A DNA stretch of 42,618 nt from Clostridia bacterium (GTDB taxonomy: Bacteria; Bacillota; Clostridia; Christensenellales; Borkfalkiaceae). Shown here piece by piece: positions 16,701 through 24,477 of this stretch. The stretch covers positions 1 through 42,618 of the forward strand of contig JAFVRE010000047.1 of NCBI GenBank assembly GCA_017504465.1, given 5' to 3'. The notes beneath the pieces are model-generated. The model saw nothing but the letters and a program-made list of their open reading frames with translations. It ran no database searches and was not told the DNA's origin. The translations under genes and the position numbers were made by a program. Position 1 is the first letter of the stretch, and the number at the start of each line of letters is the position of its first letter.

Positions 16701-17513
16701 TTATTTTTTCTTGTTTAAGTGATAGATGGGAAGAAGAGGGATAATGATAGGCGTCTTATTCGCGTAAGTATTGTATTCTTCGTTGTCGCCGTAACGCGCC
16801 ATTTGACGCTTTTCAAGTCTTTGCGCGCCGTTGAACATGATATATACGATAGCAACGTATGCAAAGATTGCCATAATCCATTGACCTACGCCTACGTATG
16901 CGGTGATACCGCTTACGAATACACCCGTCCAGAAAAGAATTTCGCCAAGGTAGTTGGGGCAACGGCACATCTTATAAAGGCCTTTCATCGCGACCATGTC
17001 CGGGCGTTCCTTCTTTTGCGTAGACTTTTGTTTGTCCGCAAGCGCTTCAAGAACAAGCCCGAAAACAGAGATTGCAAAACCGACAATGGGAAGCACTACG
17101 TCGGTTGCGCCGTTGTTGTAACGGAAGAGCATGGGGCTTACCTGCATAACGTAAAGCGCGGATACGAATACCCAAATGGTTGCGAGTACGAATACGGGCA
17201 TTTTCTTTTGGTCGTTCTTTGCGAGCGTATCTTTTGCCACTTCCGTCTTTTTGAAGGTAGCGTTCTTGAACTCACGGACAAGCAGGAATCCCGACAAACG
17301 TGCGCCGTATGCAATAAACAACGCTACTTGTACGAGCATAATCCAAAGCGGAACTGCCGTGGGGTTTACGAAGTACATTACGAGCACTGCAACGCCGCCC
17401 AAGGCAACCGCGAACCCGTAACCGATAGAAAGGAAATATACGAATTTGTAAAATCCAACCGCGCAAGCAACCGCGCAAACAATAAAAAGTATTCCAAGAA
17501 GAGCCCAAGGCAT
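16701..17513 (-). CDS. DUF1295 / steroid 5-alpha-reductase-like membrane protein
   Basis: This 270-aa protein has six or seven membrane segments and the C-terminal 'CRCPNYLGE' motif, the variant of the 'R-H-P-x-Y-x-G-E' nucleotide- or SAM-binding signature shared by DUF1295, steroid 5-alpha reductases and isoprenylcysteine methyltransferases. Members reduce enones with NADPH or methylate lipids in the membrane; the motif alone does not decide between them. I chose the ATG at 17513 because AAAGGAGG lies 9 nt upstream and it starts one base after the SDR stop. A longer in-frame ATG at 17534 would overlap the SDR gene and lacks a ribosome site. It is in the middle of the TetR/reductase operon. 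Confidence 0.85.
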   Translation of the reverse strand: MPWALLGILFIVCAVACAVGFYKFVYFLSIGYGFAVALGGVAVLVMYFVNPTAVPLWIMLVQVALFIAYGARLSGFLLVREFKNATFKKTEVAKDTLAKNDQKKMPVFVLATIWVFVSALYVMQVSPMLFRYNNGATDVVLPIVGFAISVFGLVLEALADKQKSTQKKERPDMVAMKGLYKMCRCPNYLGEILFWTGVFVSGITAYVGVGQWIMAIFAYVAIVYIMFNGAQRLEKRQMARYGDNEEYNTYANKTPIIIPLLPIYHLNKKK

Positions 17514-17514
17514 A

Positions 17515-18381
17515 TTAGTTTTCCTCCTTTCCAAAGTAAGATTTTATATATTCAGCAAAACTCTTATCCCCGACCATGGTATCGCCAACGAGGTCGTGGC
17601 TGAGCGTCCATTTAGAGAAAAGAATGATGTCGTGTTTGCCGGCTTTCTTGATTTTGGGAAGGCAAGCAAGTACGTTGAAAAGCCAAGCGGGCGCCCATTT
17701 GATTTTAAGGGGTTTGTTCGCCGCGTCAAAGCACATTTTCGCCATTTCTTCATAGGTGTAGGTTTCTTTTCCGCCAACGTTGTAAGTAACGTTCGTGTCG
17801 TTCATGCTATCCACGATAAAACGAGCAAAATCGGGACAATCGACAACGTTCGCCTTTACTCCGCCGAAGCCTTTAAGGAGCTGCATTTCACCTTTATCTA
17901 CGTAGGGTTTGAATACTTTTGCGATATCGTAGAAATATCCGGTAGGACGGTAAATAACCCAGTCCATAGCTTCCTTCTTAATTTCCTGTTCTACCATATA
18001 TTTTGCGTGAAGCATAGGTACTTTTTCCGCGCCCGGTTCGTCGCAGGAAATAACCGAGATGTAATTGAATTTCTTAACACCTGCAGCTTTTGCCTCTGCG
18101 TAAAGATTCATGTTTCCTTGATAGTCGATATCATAAGAAGTAACTTTGGTGGACGCGCCCGTAAGACCTATGGTGGTGATAACCACGTCTGCGCCGTCGC
18201 AAAGACCTTTCATTGTTTCGGGATTGGTTGCGTCGATTGCCTTGAAGGTATATTTCCCTTCACAGCCTTCAACAGCCGTTTCGCGAAGATCAGCAGCGAT
18301 TACTTCGTGACCGTCTGCGCAAAGACATTTAAGAATTTCCGCGCCAAGATTTCCAAAAGCGCCTGCAAGTACAACTTTCAT
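17515..18381 (-). CDS. NmrA-like atypical SDR, divinyl-reductase-like NAD(P)H oxidoreductase
   Basis: This 288-aa cytosolic Rossmann protein has 'GAFGNLG' (residues 7-13) as the dinucleotide loop and 'AADLRE' as the end of beta-2. It lacks the classical YxxxK and has instead the atypical-SDR layout 'YISVIS...LHAKYMVEQEI', followed by 'IYRPTGYFYDI' (143-153). The RPT-x-F-F element is also found in 3,8-divinyl chlorophyllide 8-vinyl reductases and other NmrA-type proteins, so a vinyl or enone reductase activity is plausible but not proven. The second half has a DLA-like 'CPDFARFIV' segment. It has an AAGGAG ribosome site and sits 69 nt after the FMN-protein gene and 1 nt before the DUF1295 start. 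Confidence 0.82.
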   Translation of the reverse strand: MKVVLAGAFGNLGAEILKCLCADGHEVIAADLRETAVEGCEGKYTFKAIDATNPETMKGLCDGADVVITTIGLTGASTKVTSYDIDYQGNMNLYAEAKAAGVKKFNYISVISCDEPGAEKVPMLHAKYMVEQEIKKEAMDWVIYRPTGYFYDIAKVFKPYVDKGEMQLLKGFGGVKANVVDCPDFARFIVDSMNDTNVTYNVGGKETYTYEEMAKMCFDAANKPLKIKWAPAWLFNVLACLPKIKKAGKHDIILFSKWTLSHDLVGDTMVGDKSFAEYIKSYFGKEEN

Positions 18382-18450
18382 TTTATTTCTTTCTCCTTAT
18401 ATCATAGATTTTTATGCCTTGTCAAGGCATATTTTGACTTTGGTCAAAAC

Positions 18451-19377
18451 TTATTTTTTGTTTTTCTCTTTTGCTCTTTTATCGTTAATAATCTTCATGT
18501 GCTCAGCCGTGATGAGCTCCACGCCGTTCTCTTTCGCCCAGTTTACGCAACCTTTCAAAACGACGGAAAGGAATACTCTGGGTACGCCAAGGATAGTTTC
18601 AAGCGCGTCGTCGGTAAATTTAATCTTGTCGTCGGCGCGGTCAGCGGCGTAACGGACGGATTCAAGCGACGCCTTTCTCATTTGAAGGAGCTCCGCTCTC
18701 ATTCTCGTCTTTCTATGGAACCAGAAATTCTTGGAATCACGATAGCCGTAATCTACGGGAAGAGCGGGGAAATCTTTTGCTCTTACGCCGTTGATGATTG
18801 CGTCGCTGTATTTTTTCTTCATGAGAATTTTATCTACGCGAAGAATGAAGTGTGCGCCGAATTTGGACGTGATACCGTTGAAATCGTGGTAAGGTCCTTC
18901 ATAACCGTTGAGCTCTCCCGCTTGGTCTTTATCCGCGCCGTCAAGCTCGCGCATCCAAGTACATTCAATCGCTTGGATTGCGTCCGTCAAGACCATGGGG
19001 CGCTTTTCGCCCGTTTCTTCTTCAATCATGCTCTTTTCAAGCTTGAAGTTGCATTTGGGCATCTTTTCCGAAGGCTTATCCCCCGGCCAAGAAAGTTTTA
19101 CCGCTTCTTTAAAGGTCGCGGGCTTGTCGTCGATAAAGTTCAACGTGCATTTTCCGTTGCGAAGAATGTTTTGCGCGGTGTTGGAAGAGTTACGGCAACT
19201 CAAAAGCATTGCGTAATATTCCTTACCTGCAACGTAATACGGTTGAACCAACGAATACGGTCCAAGCGTCGTCATACCATCTTCACAAAGGGTGGAAATG
19301 ATAACGGTAGGCATCGGGAAAAACAAAGACGTTTGATAGAAATTATCCACGATGCGAAGATTTTCAAAACTGCTCAT
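18451..19377 (-). CDS. FMN split-barrel (flavin reductase-like) protein with PCP_red-like tail
   Basis: This 308-aa soluble protein joins two parts. Residues about 10-200 look like the FMN-binding split barrel of flavin-reductase-like proteins: 'MPTVIISTLCEDGMTTLGPYSLVQP' region, then 'YYAMLLSCRNSSNTAQNI' and a strand ending in a metal- or FMN-side 'GPYHDF'. Residues 252-300 (TDDALETILGVPRVFL, NWAKENGVELITAEHM) match the spacing of the small helical PCP_red domain, 'A-x-L-x-x-(V/I)-P-x-F-(V/L) ... (E/N)-x-A-x-x-x-G-x-x-x-(V/I)-T', found at the end of light-independent protochlorophyllide reductase subunit B and in some stand-alone proteins. An AAGGAG site precedes the ATG. It is the first enzyme gene after tetR. 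Domain assignments are by eye; the split barrel is more certain than the tail. Confidence 0.68.
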   Translation of the reverse strand: MSSFENLRIVDNFYQTSLFFPMPTVIISTLCEDGMTTLGPYSLVQPYYVAGKEYYAMLLSCRNSSNTAQNILRNGKCTLNFIDDKPATFKEAVKLSWPGDKPSEKMPKCNFKLEKSMIEEETGEKRPMVLTDAIQAIECTWMRELDGADKDQAGELNGYEGPYHDFNGITSKFGAHFILRVDKILMKKKYSDAIINGVRAKDFPALPVDYGYRDSKNFWFHRKTRMRAELLQMRKASLESVRYAADRADDKIKFTDDALETILGVPRVFLSVVLKGCVNWAKENGVELITAEHMKIINDKRAKEKNKK

Positions 19378-19413
19378 TTTTTATTCTCCTTTTTATTGTT
19401 TTTTATTTTTAGG

Positions 19414-19941
19414 CTATTTAGCCGTTATTACCTTTTCAAGCAAAGGATAAACCGTTTCAAAATCGACGTTCTCCATTGCCCAACAAATAATCGACTCGGC
19501 AAGAAAGTCCGCGAAAAATTGCGGATTTTCTAAATTCTTTGCTTTGCAAAGGGGTAAGATAAAGGACGCGATTTGACTGCGAAGTAGTTTGTGCCGAGCA
19601 GGAAACCCTACCGACGCCATCTTAGCCGCTTCAGGATCGAAAAAAAGCTTTTCGTTGCGCCCTGCAAATTCCCTTAATAAATCGTAAAGTCCTTTAAAAA
19701 GGCTTTTAGGCTCTTCATAGGAAAGTATAGACATTTCGTGAAGATATCTCTTCCAGTCCTCGTAAACAAACGAGCCCACTAACATTTCCTTGGATTTGAA
19801 ATAATTATACACAGTCCCGACGCCAACTCCGCAAGCGCTTGCAATCGAGCGAATGGTCGTTTGTGAATATCCGCGCTCGAAAACTTGCCTTTTTGCCTCG
19901 ATAAGCAACTGCTCTTTTAAGTTTTCAATAACTTTCGGCAA
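19414..19941 (-). CDS. TetR/AcrR-family transcriptional regulator (TTG start)
   Basis: This protein is about 175 aa. The N-terminal helix-turn-helix is clear ('EAKRQVFERGYSQTTI', 'IASACGVGVGTVYNYF' with the recognition helix), followed by a mostly helical ligand domain. I place the start at the TTG at 19941 because AAAGGAG lies 7 nt upstream and the protein then begins just before the HTH like its relatives. An in-frame ATG at 20013 would add 24 residues but lies at the predicted transcription start and has no leader. It is the first gene of the operon and probably represses it from the palindrome at 20000-20013 until a ligand binds; the ligand is expected to be a substrate of the downstream reductases (inference). 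Confidence 0.9.
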   Translation of the reverse strand: MPKVIENLKEQLLIEAKRQVFERGYSQTTIRSIASACGVGVGTVYNYFKSKEMLVGSFVYEDWKRYLHEMSILSYEEPKSLFKGLYDLLREFAGRNEKLFFDPEAAKMASVGFPARHKLLRSQIASFILPLCKAKNLENPQFFADFLAESIICWAMENVDFETVYPLLEKVITAK

Positions 19942-19999
19942 TCTTTTTCTCCTTTCTGCGTGATTCACGTTCACGTACGGCTCTTTGCTTTTTGTTTTT

Positions 20000-20047
20000 A
20001 TGAACGTGTTCATTTAATATTATATCTTCTTTTGTTTATACTGTCAA
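20000..20047 (-). promoter_or_regulatory. Consensus promoter and palindromic operator of the TetR/reductase operon
   Basis: On the minus strand TTGACA (20042-20047) and TATAAT (20019-20024) are 17 nt apart. The palindrome ATGAAC-AC-GTTCAT (20000-20013) covers the predicted +1, and a second inverted pair CGTGA/TCACG follows at about 19961-19977. Both are candidate TetR operators. Confidence 0.85.
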
Positions 20048-20135
20048 GTATAAAAATAAAAAAACTTCTAAAATAAGCGAAAATGACAGCTCTTTCGGCA
20101 TAAAATACAGGTTTTGCATTTTATACTCTTCATCT

Positions 20136-20237
20136 CGTACATGCTACCAACATATTTTTTTCAACGCGTACATGGTATAGTCCAACGCATACAACTCGTA
20201 TATGGTATAGGGATAAATATTTCAACGCATACCTGCC
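20136..20237 (-). repeat. Four degenerate repeats at about 30-bp spacing
   Basis: Related segments start near 20136, 20167, 20197 and 20228 (plus-strand CGTACATG, CGTACATGGTATAG, CGTATATGGTATAG, CATACCTGCCATAC). The spacing is close to three helical turns. The last one contains the dispersed 17-mer described at 28432 and 37764. They lie 90-190 bp upstream of the tetR promoter. Confidence 0.55.
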
Positions 20238-20261
20238 ATACTTATCTTGTGGTAATATAGT

Positions 20262-20302
20262 AAAATACTCCAAAAGCGTTTTACGGCTTTTGGAGTATTT
20301 TT
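20262..20302 (-). terminator. Intrinsic terminator after the S41 protease gene
   Basis: A perfect 16-bp stem (20262-20277 with 20286-20301) has an 8-nt loop. The AT-rich stem ends give T-runs on both strands. It lies 46 nt beyond the protease stop. Confidence 0.9.
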
Positions 20303-20347
20303 CCTTGTTGATAACTATTTTTTATATGCTTAGCTTATTTTTATTCT

Positions 20348-21730
20348 TTAATTAAACAATTTTTCGATTGCATTGGAAATTTCCGCGTCTTTTTCGTAGT
20401 TTTCACTAACCGTTTTTGTACCGTCTTCGGGCAAAATCCCCCTACTATGTATGCAGTTTTCGCTTTTCGGCCAGTAGATTTGCGCAGTGGTCAGCTTAAT
20501 TGCGTCCACGTCGCCGATAAACCCGAAGGGATAGGTTGACTGCATAATTCCCTTGCCATAGGTCTTGGCTACGCCGTTTCGCTCACTCAAGCAGATATCG
20601 GAATACGTGATTGCGCCATAGTCCAGCATACTGCCTAACAGACACTCGGACGCCGAAGCCGTCAAGGAATCGGCAAGGACTTTTATCTTGCTTGTTTCTT
20701 GGAAGTAGTCCTCGTAATAGGAGTCTTTCGAATAGAATTTTTCCTTTTGGCCTTCACGGTACTTCGCAAGGGCAACCAACGAAGAACCGCTTTCCCCTTT
20801 ACAGAAATAGGACGCGATTTCCTGCAGAATGTTCATATATCCGCCGCCGTTGGAGCGCAAATCGAGCACAAGGTTGGTTTTTCCTTCTTCCTTGAATTTA
20901 TCCATTGCCAGCTTGAACTCCGTCGCCGCGTTGCCGTTGAACTGCGTCAAGCGGATATACGCCGTTTTCTCATCCAACACCGTCAAGGGTTCGCCAAGCG
21001 CGGTTATATCCGTACCTTCCTTGCCTGTAAAAGAGTATGCCGTCGTTGAAGAACGGTAGAATACGTAATTTTCAACAAACGTCTTTTTGCAAATTTCAAA
21101 GGTTTGTTCTTGTCCGTTGCGCGAAATCTTTAAAATAAAAATTTCGTCTTTCGCGCGGGCTTGAAGGAATTCAAAAAATTGCTCGTAATCGTTGCTTTCC
21201 GTAATCGAACTCTCGTCCATGCCATAGCCGATTATGCAATCCCCTTCTTGAATCCCCACCGACTCCGCAGGGGAATTCCCGGATACGCGTTGCACCAAGA
21301 GTTGTTTGTTACCCTGCGCGTCTTGCGTTAGGAAGGTGATGCCTAATCCGCTCCATTCCCCCGTTGCGTCCGAGAGCATACTCTTGTATTCATCGGGCGT
21401 CATATATTCGGAATAGAGGTCGAGCAGGTCGTTGTTCACCGCGTCGAAAAGTACGCCGTAGAACTGTTCGTCCGTGATTTTCTCGTAATAATGGGTTTGG
21501 ATTTGGTTCTTGATGCGTTTGAGCGCTTTAAGTCCACTGTCGTATTGCAAATCGCTCGTAAAATAGCCCGCAGCGAACATGCCTACCGCCAAAGCGATAC
21601 TTCCAAATTTGTTCCAAAAAACGGACGCTCTCTTCTCGTCCGTTTTAGGTTGCGGTTGAGGGCGCGTTTGCTGCCCGTCCGCGTTATCTTCTGTGAAAAA
21701 TTCTTCCGTTTCGGGATAATCTTTTTTCAT
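20348..21730 (-). CDS. S41-family C-terminal processing protease (CtpA/CtpB-like)
   Basis: This 460-aa membrane-anchored serine protease acts outside the membrane. After an acidic, proline-rich cytoplasmic tail there is one membrane segment (about residues 42-60). A PDZ-like domain follows (about 125-215, with 'EWSGLGITF' and 'GDCIIGYG'), then the S41 core: 'YIRLTQFN', 'LVLDLRSNGGG', the catalytic Ser in 'TASASE' (near residue 359) and the Lys in 'TYGKG' (near 393). These are the family's Ser-Lys dyad. It is slightly longer than CtpB and ends without an obvious peptidoglycan-binding domain. CtpB-type proteases cleave regulators such as SpoIVFA in sporulation; the role here is open. It follows the PucR-type regulator by 18 nt and ends at a strong terminator. 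Confidence 0.93.
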   Translation of the reverse strand: MKKDYPETEEFFTEDNADGQQTRPQPQPKTDEKRASVFWNKFGSIALAVGMFAAGYFTSDLQYDSGLKALKRIKNQIQTHYYEKITDEQFYGVLFDAVNNDLLDLYSEYMTPDEYKSMLSDATGEWSGLGITFLTQDAQGNKQLLVQRVSGNSPAESVGIQEGDCIIGYGMDESSITESNDYEQFFEFLQARAKDEIFILKISRNGQEQTFEICKKTFVENYVFYRSSTTAYSFTGKEGTDITALGEPLTVLDEKTAYIRLTQFNGNAATEFKLAMDKFKEEGKTNLVLDLRSNGGGYMNILQEIASYFCKGESGSSLVALAKYREGQKEKFYSKDSYYEDYFQETSKIKVLADSLTASASECLLGSMLDYGAITYSDICLSERNGVAKTYGKGIMQSTYPFGFIGDVDAIKLTTAQIYWPKSENCIHSRGILPEDGTKTVSENYEKDAEISNAIEKLFN

Positions 21731-21748
21731 ATTACTTTCCTTTTATTT

Positions 21749-22765
21749 TTATTGATCCAAGAGTTTATACAAAATAGTAAGCACGCGGAAGGAAACGGCG
21801 TCGGGGAAAAGACGAATGTTCAGCCCCGTTGCTTTCTCAATTTTATCCAAGCGGTATAAAAGCGTGTTGCGGTGCATGTATAAATTTCTTGACGTTTCGC
21901 TCACGTTCAGGCTGCAACGCAAAAACTCTTCCGCCGTCGCAACCATTTCTTCATCTTCGAGTATTTCACGGCTCCCTTCGTCCATAAGCTCGGATAAGTA
22001 CTGTACAAGCTTACTTTCGGAAGCGTCTTCGAGCATTTTGACAAGCATATATTCGCGATAGGTATGCACGCTGCCCTTATCAGAAAAGACAGTTGCGTAG
22101 CGAAGCGCGCTCGACGCCTGCGCGTACGAAAGAGAAGCGTCTTTAATACTCTTCACCGTCGATCCGACGCCCACTACCACGTCAAGACCAAGCTCTTCCT
22201 TTAAAGATTGTACCAAAAATTCAGCGTAATCAGCTGACGAATGGTATTCTTGCTCATCGGCTTTTAAAAATTTAACGAAAGCGCAGCGTTCGCTGTCTAT
22301 ACGCACCACTGCGTCCAAGCTGTTCCCTGCGTACTGCGCGATTAGCCCGAGCGTTTCTTCCATAAGTTTTTGCACGCGTAACACGAGCACAAAACACTCA
22401 AAACCCGACACCGAGAATTTATTTTCAAAAGTGGCAATAGCCTTAGAAGTACATTCGCCGAGAAGTATCTTTTTAAGATATTCGCTCTTGGTCAGGTTTG
22501 CTTCTTTTTCCGAAAAGCTTTCAATATACGCAGGCAACAACAGCGCGTATCTCTTCACTTCTTCCGTCACTGAAAAAAGTACGCCGACGTACCCGTTTTG
22601 CTTATATGAAAAACGGAAAAAGACGTGTTCGCCATCGTCGGTCATATCGTCGAATTGTCTGTCGCAAACGGGAACGTCCGTTTCAATCGAATCTTCACGA
22701 TAATAGGCAAACGGTACGCTTAATTGTTCTGTTATATTTTGCGAAATTCTATCAAGTTCCTTCAT
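21749..22765 (-). CDS. PucR/CdaR-family transcriptional regulator
   Basis: This 338-aa predicted DNA-binding protein has a C-terminal PucR-type helix-turn-helix (about residues 275-330: 'NVSETSRNLYMHRNTLLYRLDKIE', 'TGLNIR'), characteristic of the HTH_30 group. The centre (about 125-260) looks like the GGDEF-like domain of CdaR proteins with 'DVVVGVGSTVKSIKDASLSYAQASSAL'. The N-terminal 110 residues would be a ligand-sensing region. Family members activate sugar-acid, purine or polyol genes. Here the only cotranscribed gene is the S41 protease, 18 nt downstream, so its effector is not evident. It has a GAGGAG ribosome site and a sigma-A promoter. Confidence 0.88.
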   Translation of the reverse strand: MKELDRISQNITEQLSVPFAYYREDSIETDVPVCDRQFDDMTDDGEHVFFRFSYKQNGYVGVLFSVTEEVKRYALLLPAYIESFSEKEANLTKSEYLKKILLGECTSKAIATFENKFSVSGFECFVLVLRVQKLMEETLGLIAQYAGNSLDAVVRIDSERCAFVKFLKADEQEYHSSADYAEFLVQSLKEELGLDVVVGVGSTVKSIKDASLSYAQASSALRYATVFSDKGSVHTYREYMLVKMLEDASESKLVQYLSELMDEGSREILEDEEMVATAEEFLRCSLNVSETSRNLYMHRNTLLYRLDKIEKATGLNIRLFPDAVSFRVLTILYKLLDQ

Positions 22766-22849
22766 TTTTACTCCTCAACGCTTTGAATCGAGCGGTGTAT
22801 TCCCCTACTCTGCTTGGGCTCGGGTTTGAATTTCATTGACTACACTATC

Positions 22850-22878
22850 ATTATACCACAATCAAAAAAATTTTTCAA
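22850..22878 (-). promoter_or_regulatory. Sigma-A promoter of the pucR-protease operon
   Basis: TTGAAA (22873-22878) and TATAAT (22850-22855), read on the minus strand, are 17 nt apart and preceded by A/T-rich DNA. Confidence 0.82.
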
Positions 22879-22980
22879 GGATTTTCTAAGCCTCGACGCA
22901 TTTTTCACAAAATTCTCCCGATAAGCTCTCTTAATTTTTTTTAGTTTTTTTATAATTTGCGAAAAAAGGCTTTTTTTGTA

Positions 22981-23009
22981 TTGACAAGGCGCAAAAAAAG
23001 TGTTATAAT
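22981..23009 (+). promoter_or_regulatory. Perfect sigma-A promoter of the Lys/Ala-rich membrane protein
   Basis: TTGACA (22981-22986) and TATAAT (23004-23009) are 17 nt apart, both matching consensus. The leader is about 70 nt with an AGGAG site 9 nt before the ATG. Confidence 0.92.
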
Positions 23010-23085
23010 ATTGACTACATAAATATATTATGTAACGGAGCGCCCGCTCCACGCAAGAAGAAAATTTATTTAGGAGATTTGTGTT

Positions 23086-24342
23086 ATGAGTGAAAGAGAC
23101 AACCTTCTCAACGATAAAGAAACGCAAAACACCCAACTTCAGCTTGACCTTTCGGCTACTTCCACTGAGCTCACAGAGGCTGTTGCTCCTGTAGAAAAAC
23201 CCAGTAAAAAACAAGCTAAGAAAGCAAAGAAAGCTGAAAAGAAAGCCGCTAAGAAAACAAAAAAGGCTGAAAAGAAAGCTGCTAAAAAAGCAAAAAAGGC
23301 TGAGAAAAAGGAAGCTAAGAACTGCCCTAAGAAAGGCTCGAAAAAGCTTGCGATCTTTGCTTGGCTTACCCTTTTGGTATCTATCGCATGCGCGGTAGCG
23401 CCTGTTGCTACCTTGCTTGGCCGCAAATACGTTTTGATTGAAAACACGACCTTGCTGAACGGTTTCTTCGGCGCAGCCAGAGTGTTATCGCGTAAACTTG
23501 GTACAGAGTTGTTCGCAACGTATGATAACGTTTTTGTCAGCGGTTTAATCGGTAAAGTTTACGGCGGTTGCCTTTTGATTCTTCCCGCAGTTGTTGCTTT
23601 CACCCTCATCCTTACTCTCGTTGCTTCCTTCAGCGCGAAAAAATCCCGCGGAGTTTCGAAGTTCGTTACCTTTATTAACTTCCTTTATTTCTTCTGCGGC
23701 GCTGCGCTCTTCACGTTTATCAATTGGAAATCCGGCGACGGACAAATCAAGTTCAACCTTGCAGCACTCGCAGCTACCGGCGTTACCTTCTTACTCTTCA
23801 TCATTTGCCTTATCGTAGGCAAAGCTAAGTGCAAGAAGTCCGAAAAGGCTGAAGAAGTAAACGTTGCTGAACTTGTTGAAGAAAACGATGATACTACGAA
23901 GAAAGAAAGCGATGAAGCGCTCCTTGAAAACGTTGATCCCAACACGCAAAATCTCGGCAACTCTGAGAACGTATGCGGTGTTGTAGAAGAAAAAACTACC
24001 GTACGCGATCAATTCCATGGCTTGACCTTCGGTTCTTCCTTCATGAAAAATAAGCAAAGCTTGATGGGTAACGACGCAAAGGAAGTGGAATGTTCTTCCA
24101 CGGAAAATACCCTTGCATACGACTGGTTCCTTGAATCCTTGACGGGCGAAGAAAGACGTGAATTCGTTTCCTTGTTCGTTTACAAGAATCTTCCCGGTAC
24201 GGCAACTCTTCCCGTTTACGTGCCCGGTGGCGACAACTATATGTTCTTCCGTCGTTTCTTCTTGAACCTTGGAAAGTATAGAAACCACGTTTCCCAAGGC
24301 TTGCTTGAAAAGATGTATAACTACATGGTTTACACCTATTAA
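23086..24342 (+). CDS. Membrane protein with histone-like Lys/Ala-rich N-terminus
   Basis: This 418-aa protein belongs to no family I recognise. Residues 41-85 are almost only Lys and Ala, with units such as KKAKKAEKKAA repeated about four times, resembling the tail of histone H1-like or HU-like proteins. Four hydrophobic segments follow (about 87-107, 158-180, 195-213 and 225-247), then an acidic stretch (255-300) and a C-terminal soluble domain (about 335-418, Trp/Phe/Tyr-rich, with 'ERREFVSLF' and 'MFFRRFFLNLGKYR'). The basic tail is predicted to be cytoplasmic and could bind nucleic acid or ribosomes. The gene is monocistronic with a perfect promoter and strong terminator, so it is probably well expressed. 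Confidence 0.8.
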   Translation: MSERDNLLNDKETQNTQLQLDLSATSTELTEAVAPVEKPSKKQAKKAKKAEKKAAKKTKKAEKKAAKKAKKAEKKEAKNCPKKGSKKLAIFAWLTLLVSIACAVAPVATLLGRKYVLIENTTLLNGFFGAARVLSRKLGTELFATYDNVFVSGLIGKVYGGCLLILPAVVAFTLILTLVASFSAKKSRGVSKFVTFINFLYFFCGAALFTFINWKSGDGQIKFNLAALAATGVTFLLFIICLIVGKAKCKKSEKAEEVNVAELVEENDDTTKKESDEALLENVDPNTQNLGNSENVCGVVEEKTTVRDQFHGLTFGSSFMKNKQSLMGNDAKEVECSSTENTLAYDWFLESLTGEERREFVSLFVYKNLPGTATLPVYVPGGDNYMFFRRFFLNLGKYRNHVSQGLLEKMYNYMVYTY

Positions 24343-24354
24343 TCTTAAAATCTT

Positions 24355-24390
24355 ATACCTCGTTGCTGATTCGCAACGAGGTATTTTTTT
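24355..24390 (+). terminator. Intrinsic terminator after the Lys/Ala-rich protein gene
   Basis: A perfect 12-bp stem (24355-24366 with 24373-24384) has a 6-nt loop and a T7 run on the plus strand. Confidence 0.93.
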
Positions 24391-24413
24391 ACCGTTATTT
24401 TTATTTAATAATT

Positions 24414-24447
24414 ACTCCGCGCAAGTTAATCTTACGCGGAGTTCTGT
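24414..24447 (+). terminator. Second hairpin between convergent genes
   Basis: An 8-bp GC-rich stem (24414-24421 with 24435-24442) with a 13-nt loop is followed by TCTGTTTTTC on the plus strand. It may back up the first terminator or serve the convergent sigma operon, where its T-tail is weaker. Confidence 0.6.
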
Positions 24448-24477
24448 TTTTCTTTAAGATATTCCTTTAAAAGTTGT

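Larger units (their letters stand above)
19942..20347. other. Intergenic region between tetR and the S41 protease
   Basis: From left to right it contains the tetR leader with promoter and operators, an AT-rich hairpin (about 20100-20125), four spaced copies of a CG(T/C)A-type repeat (20136-20237) and a bidirectional terminator (20262-20302). I see no gene. Confidence 0.7.
22766..23085. other. Divergent promoter region
   Basis: This region holds the minus-strand PucR promoter (22850-22878), about 100 bp of AT-rich DNA without recognisable structure, and the plus-strand promoter (22981-23009) of the Lys/Ala-rich membrane protein. Confidence 0.75.

Noticed and set aside
17596..19533. 645-codon plus-strand ORF over the reductase operon
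   Set aside because: It runs opposite the SDR and FMN genes, which have motifs and ribosome sites; it is a codon-usage shadow.
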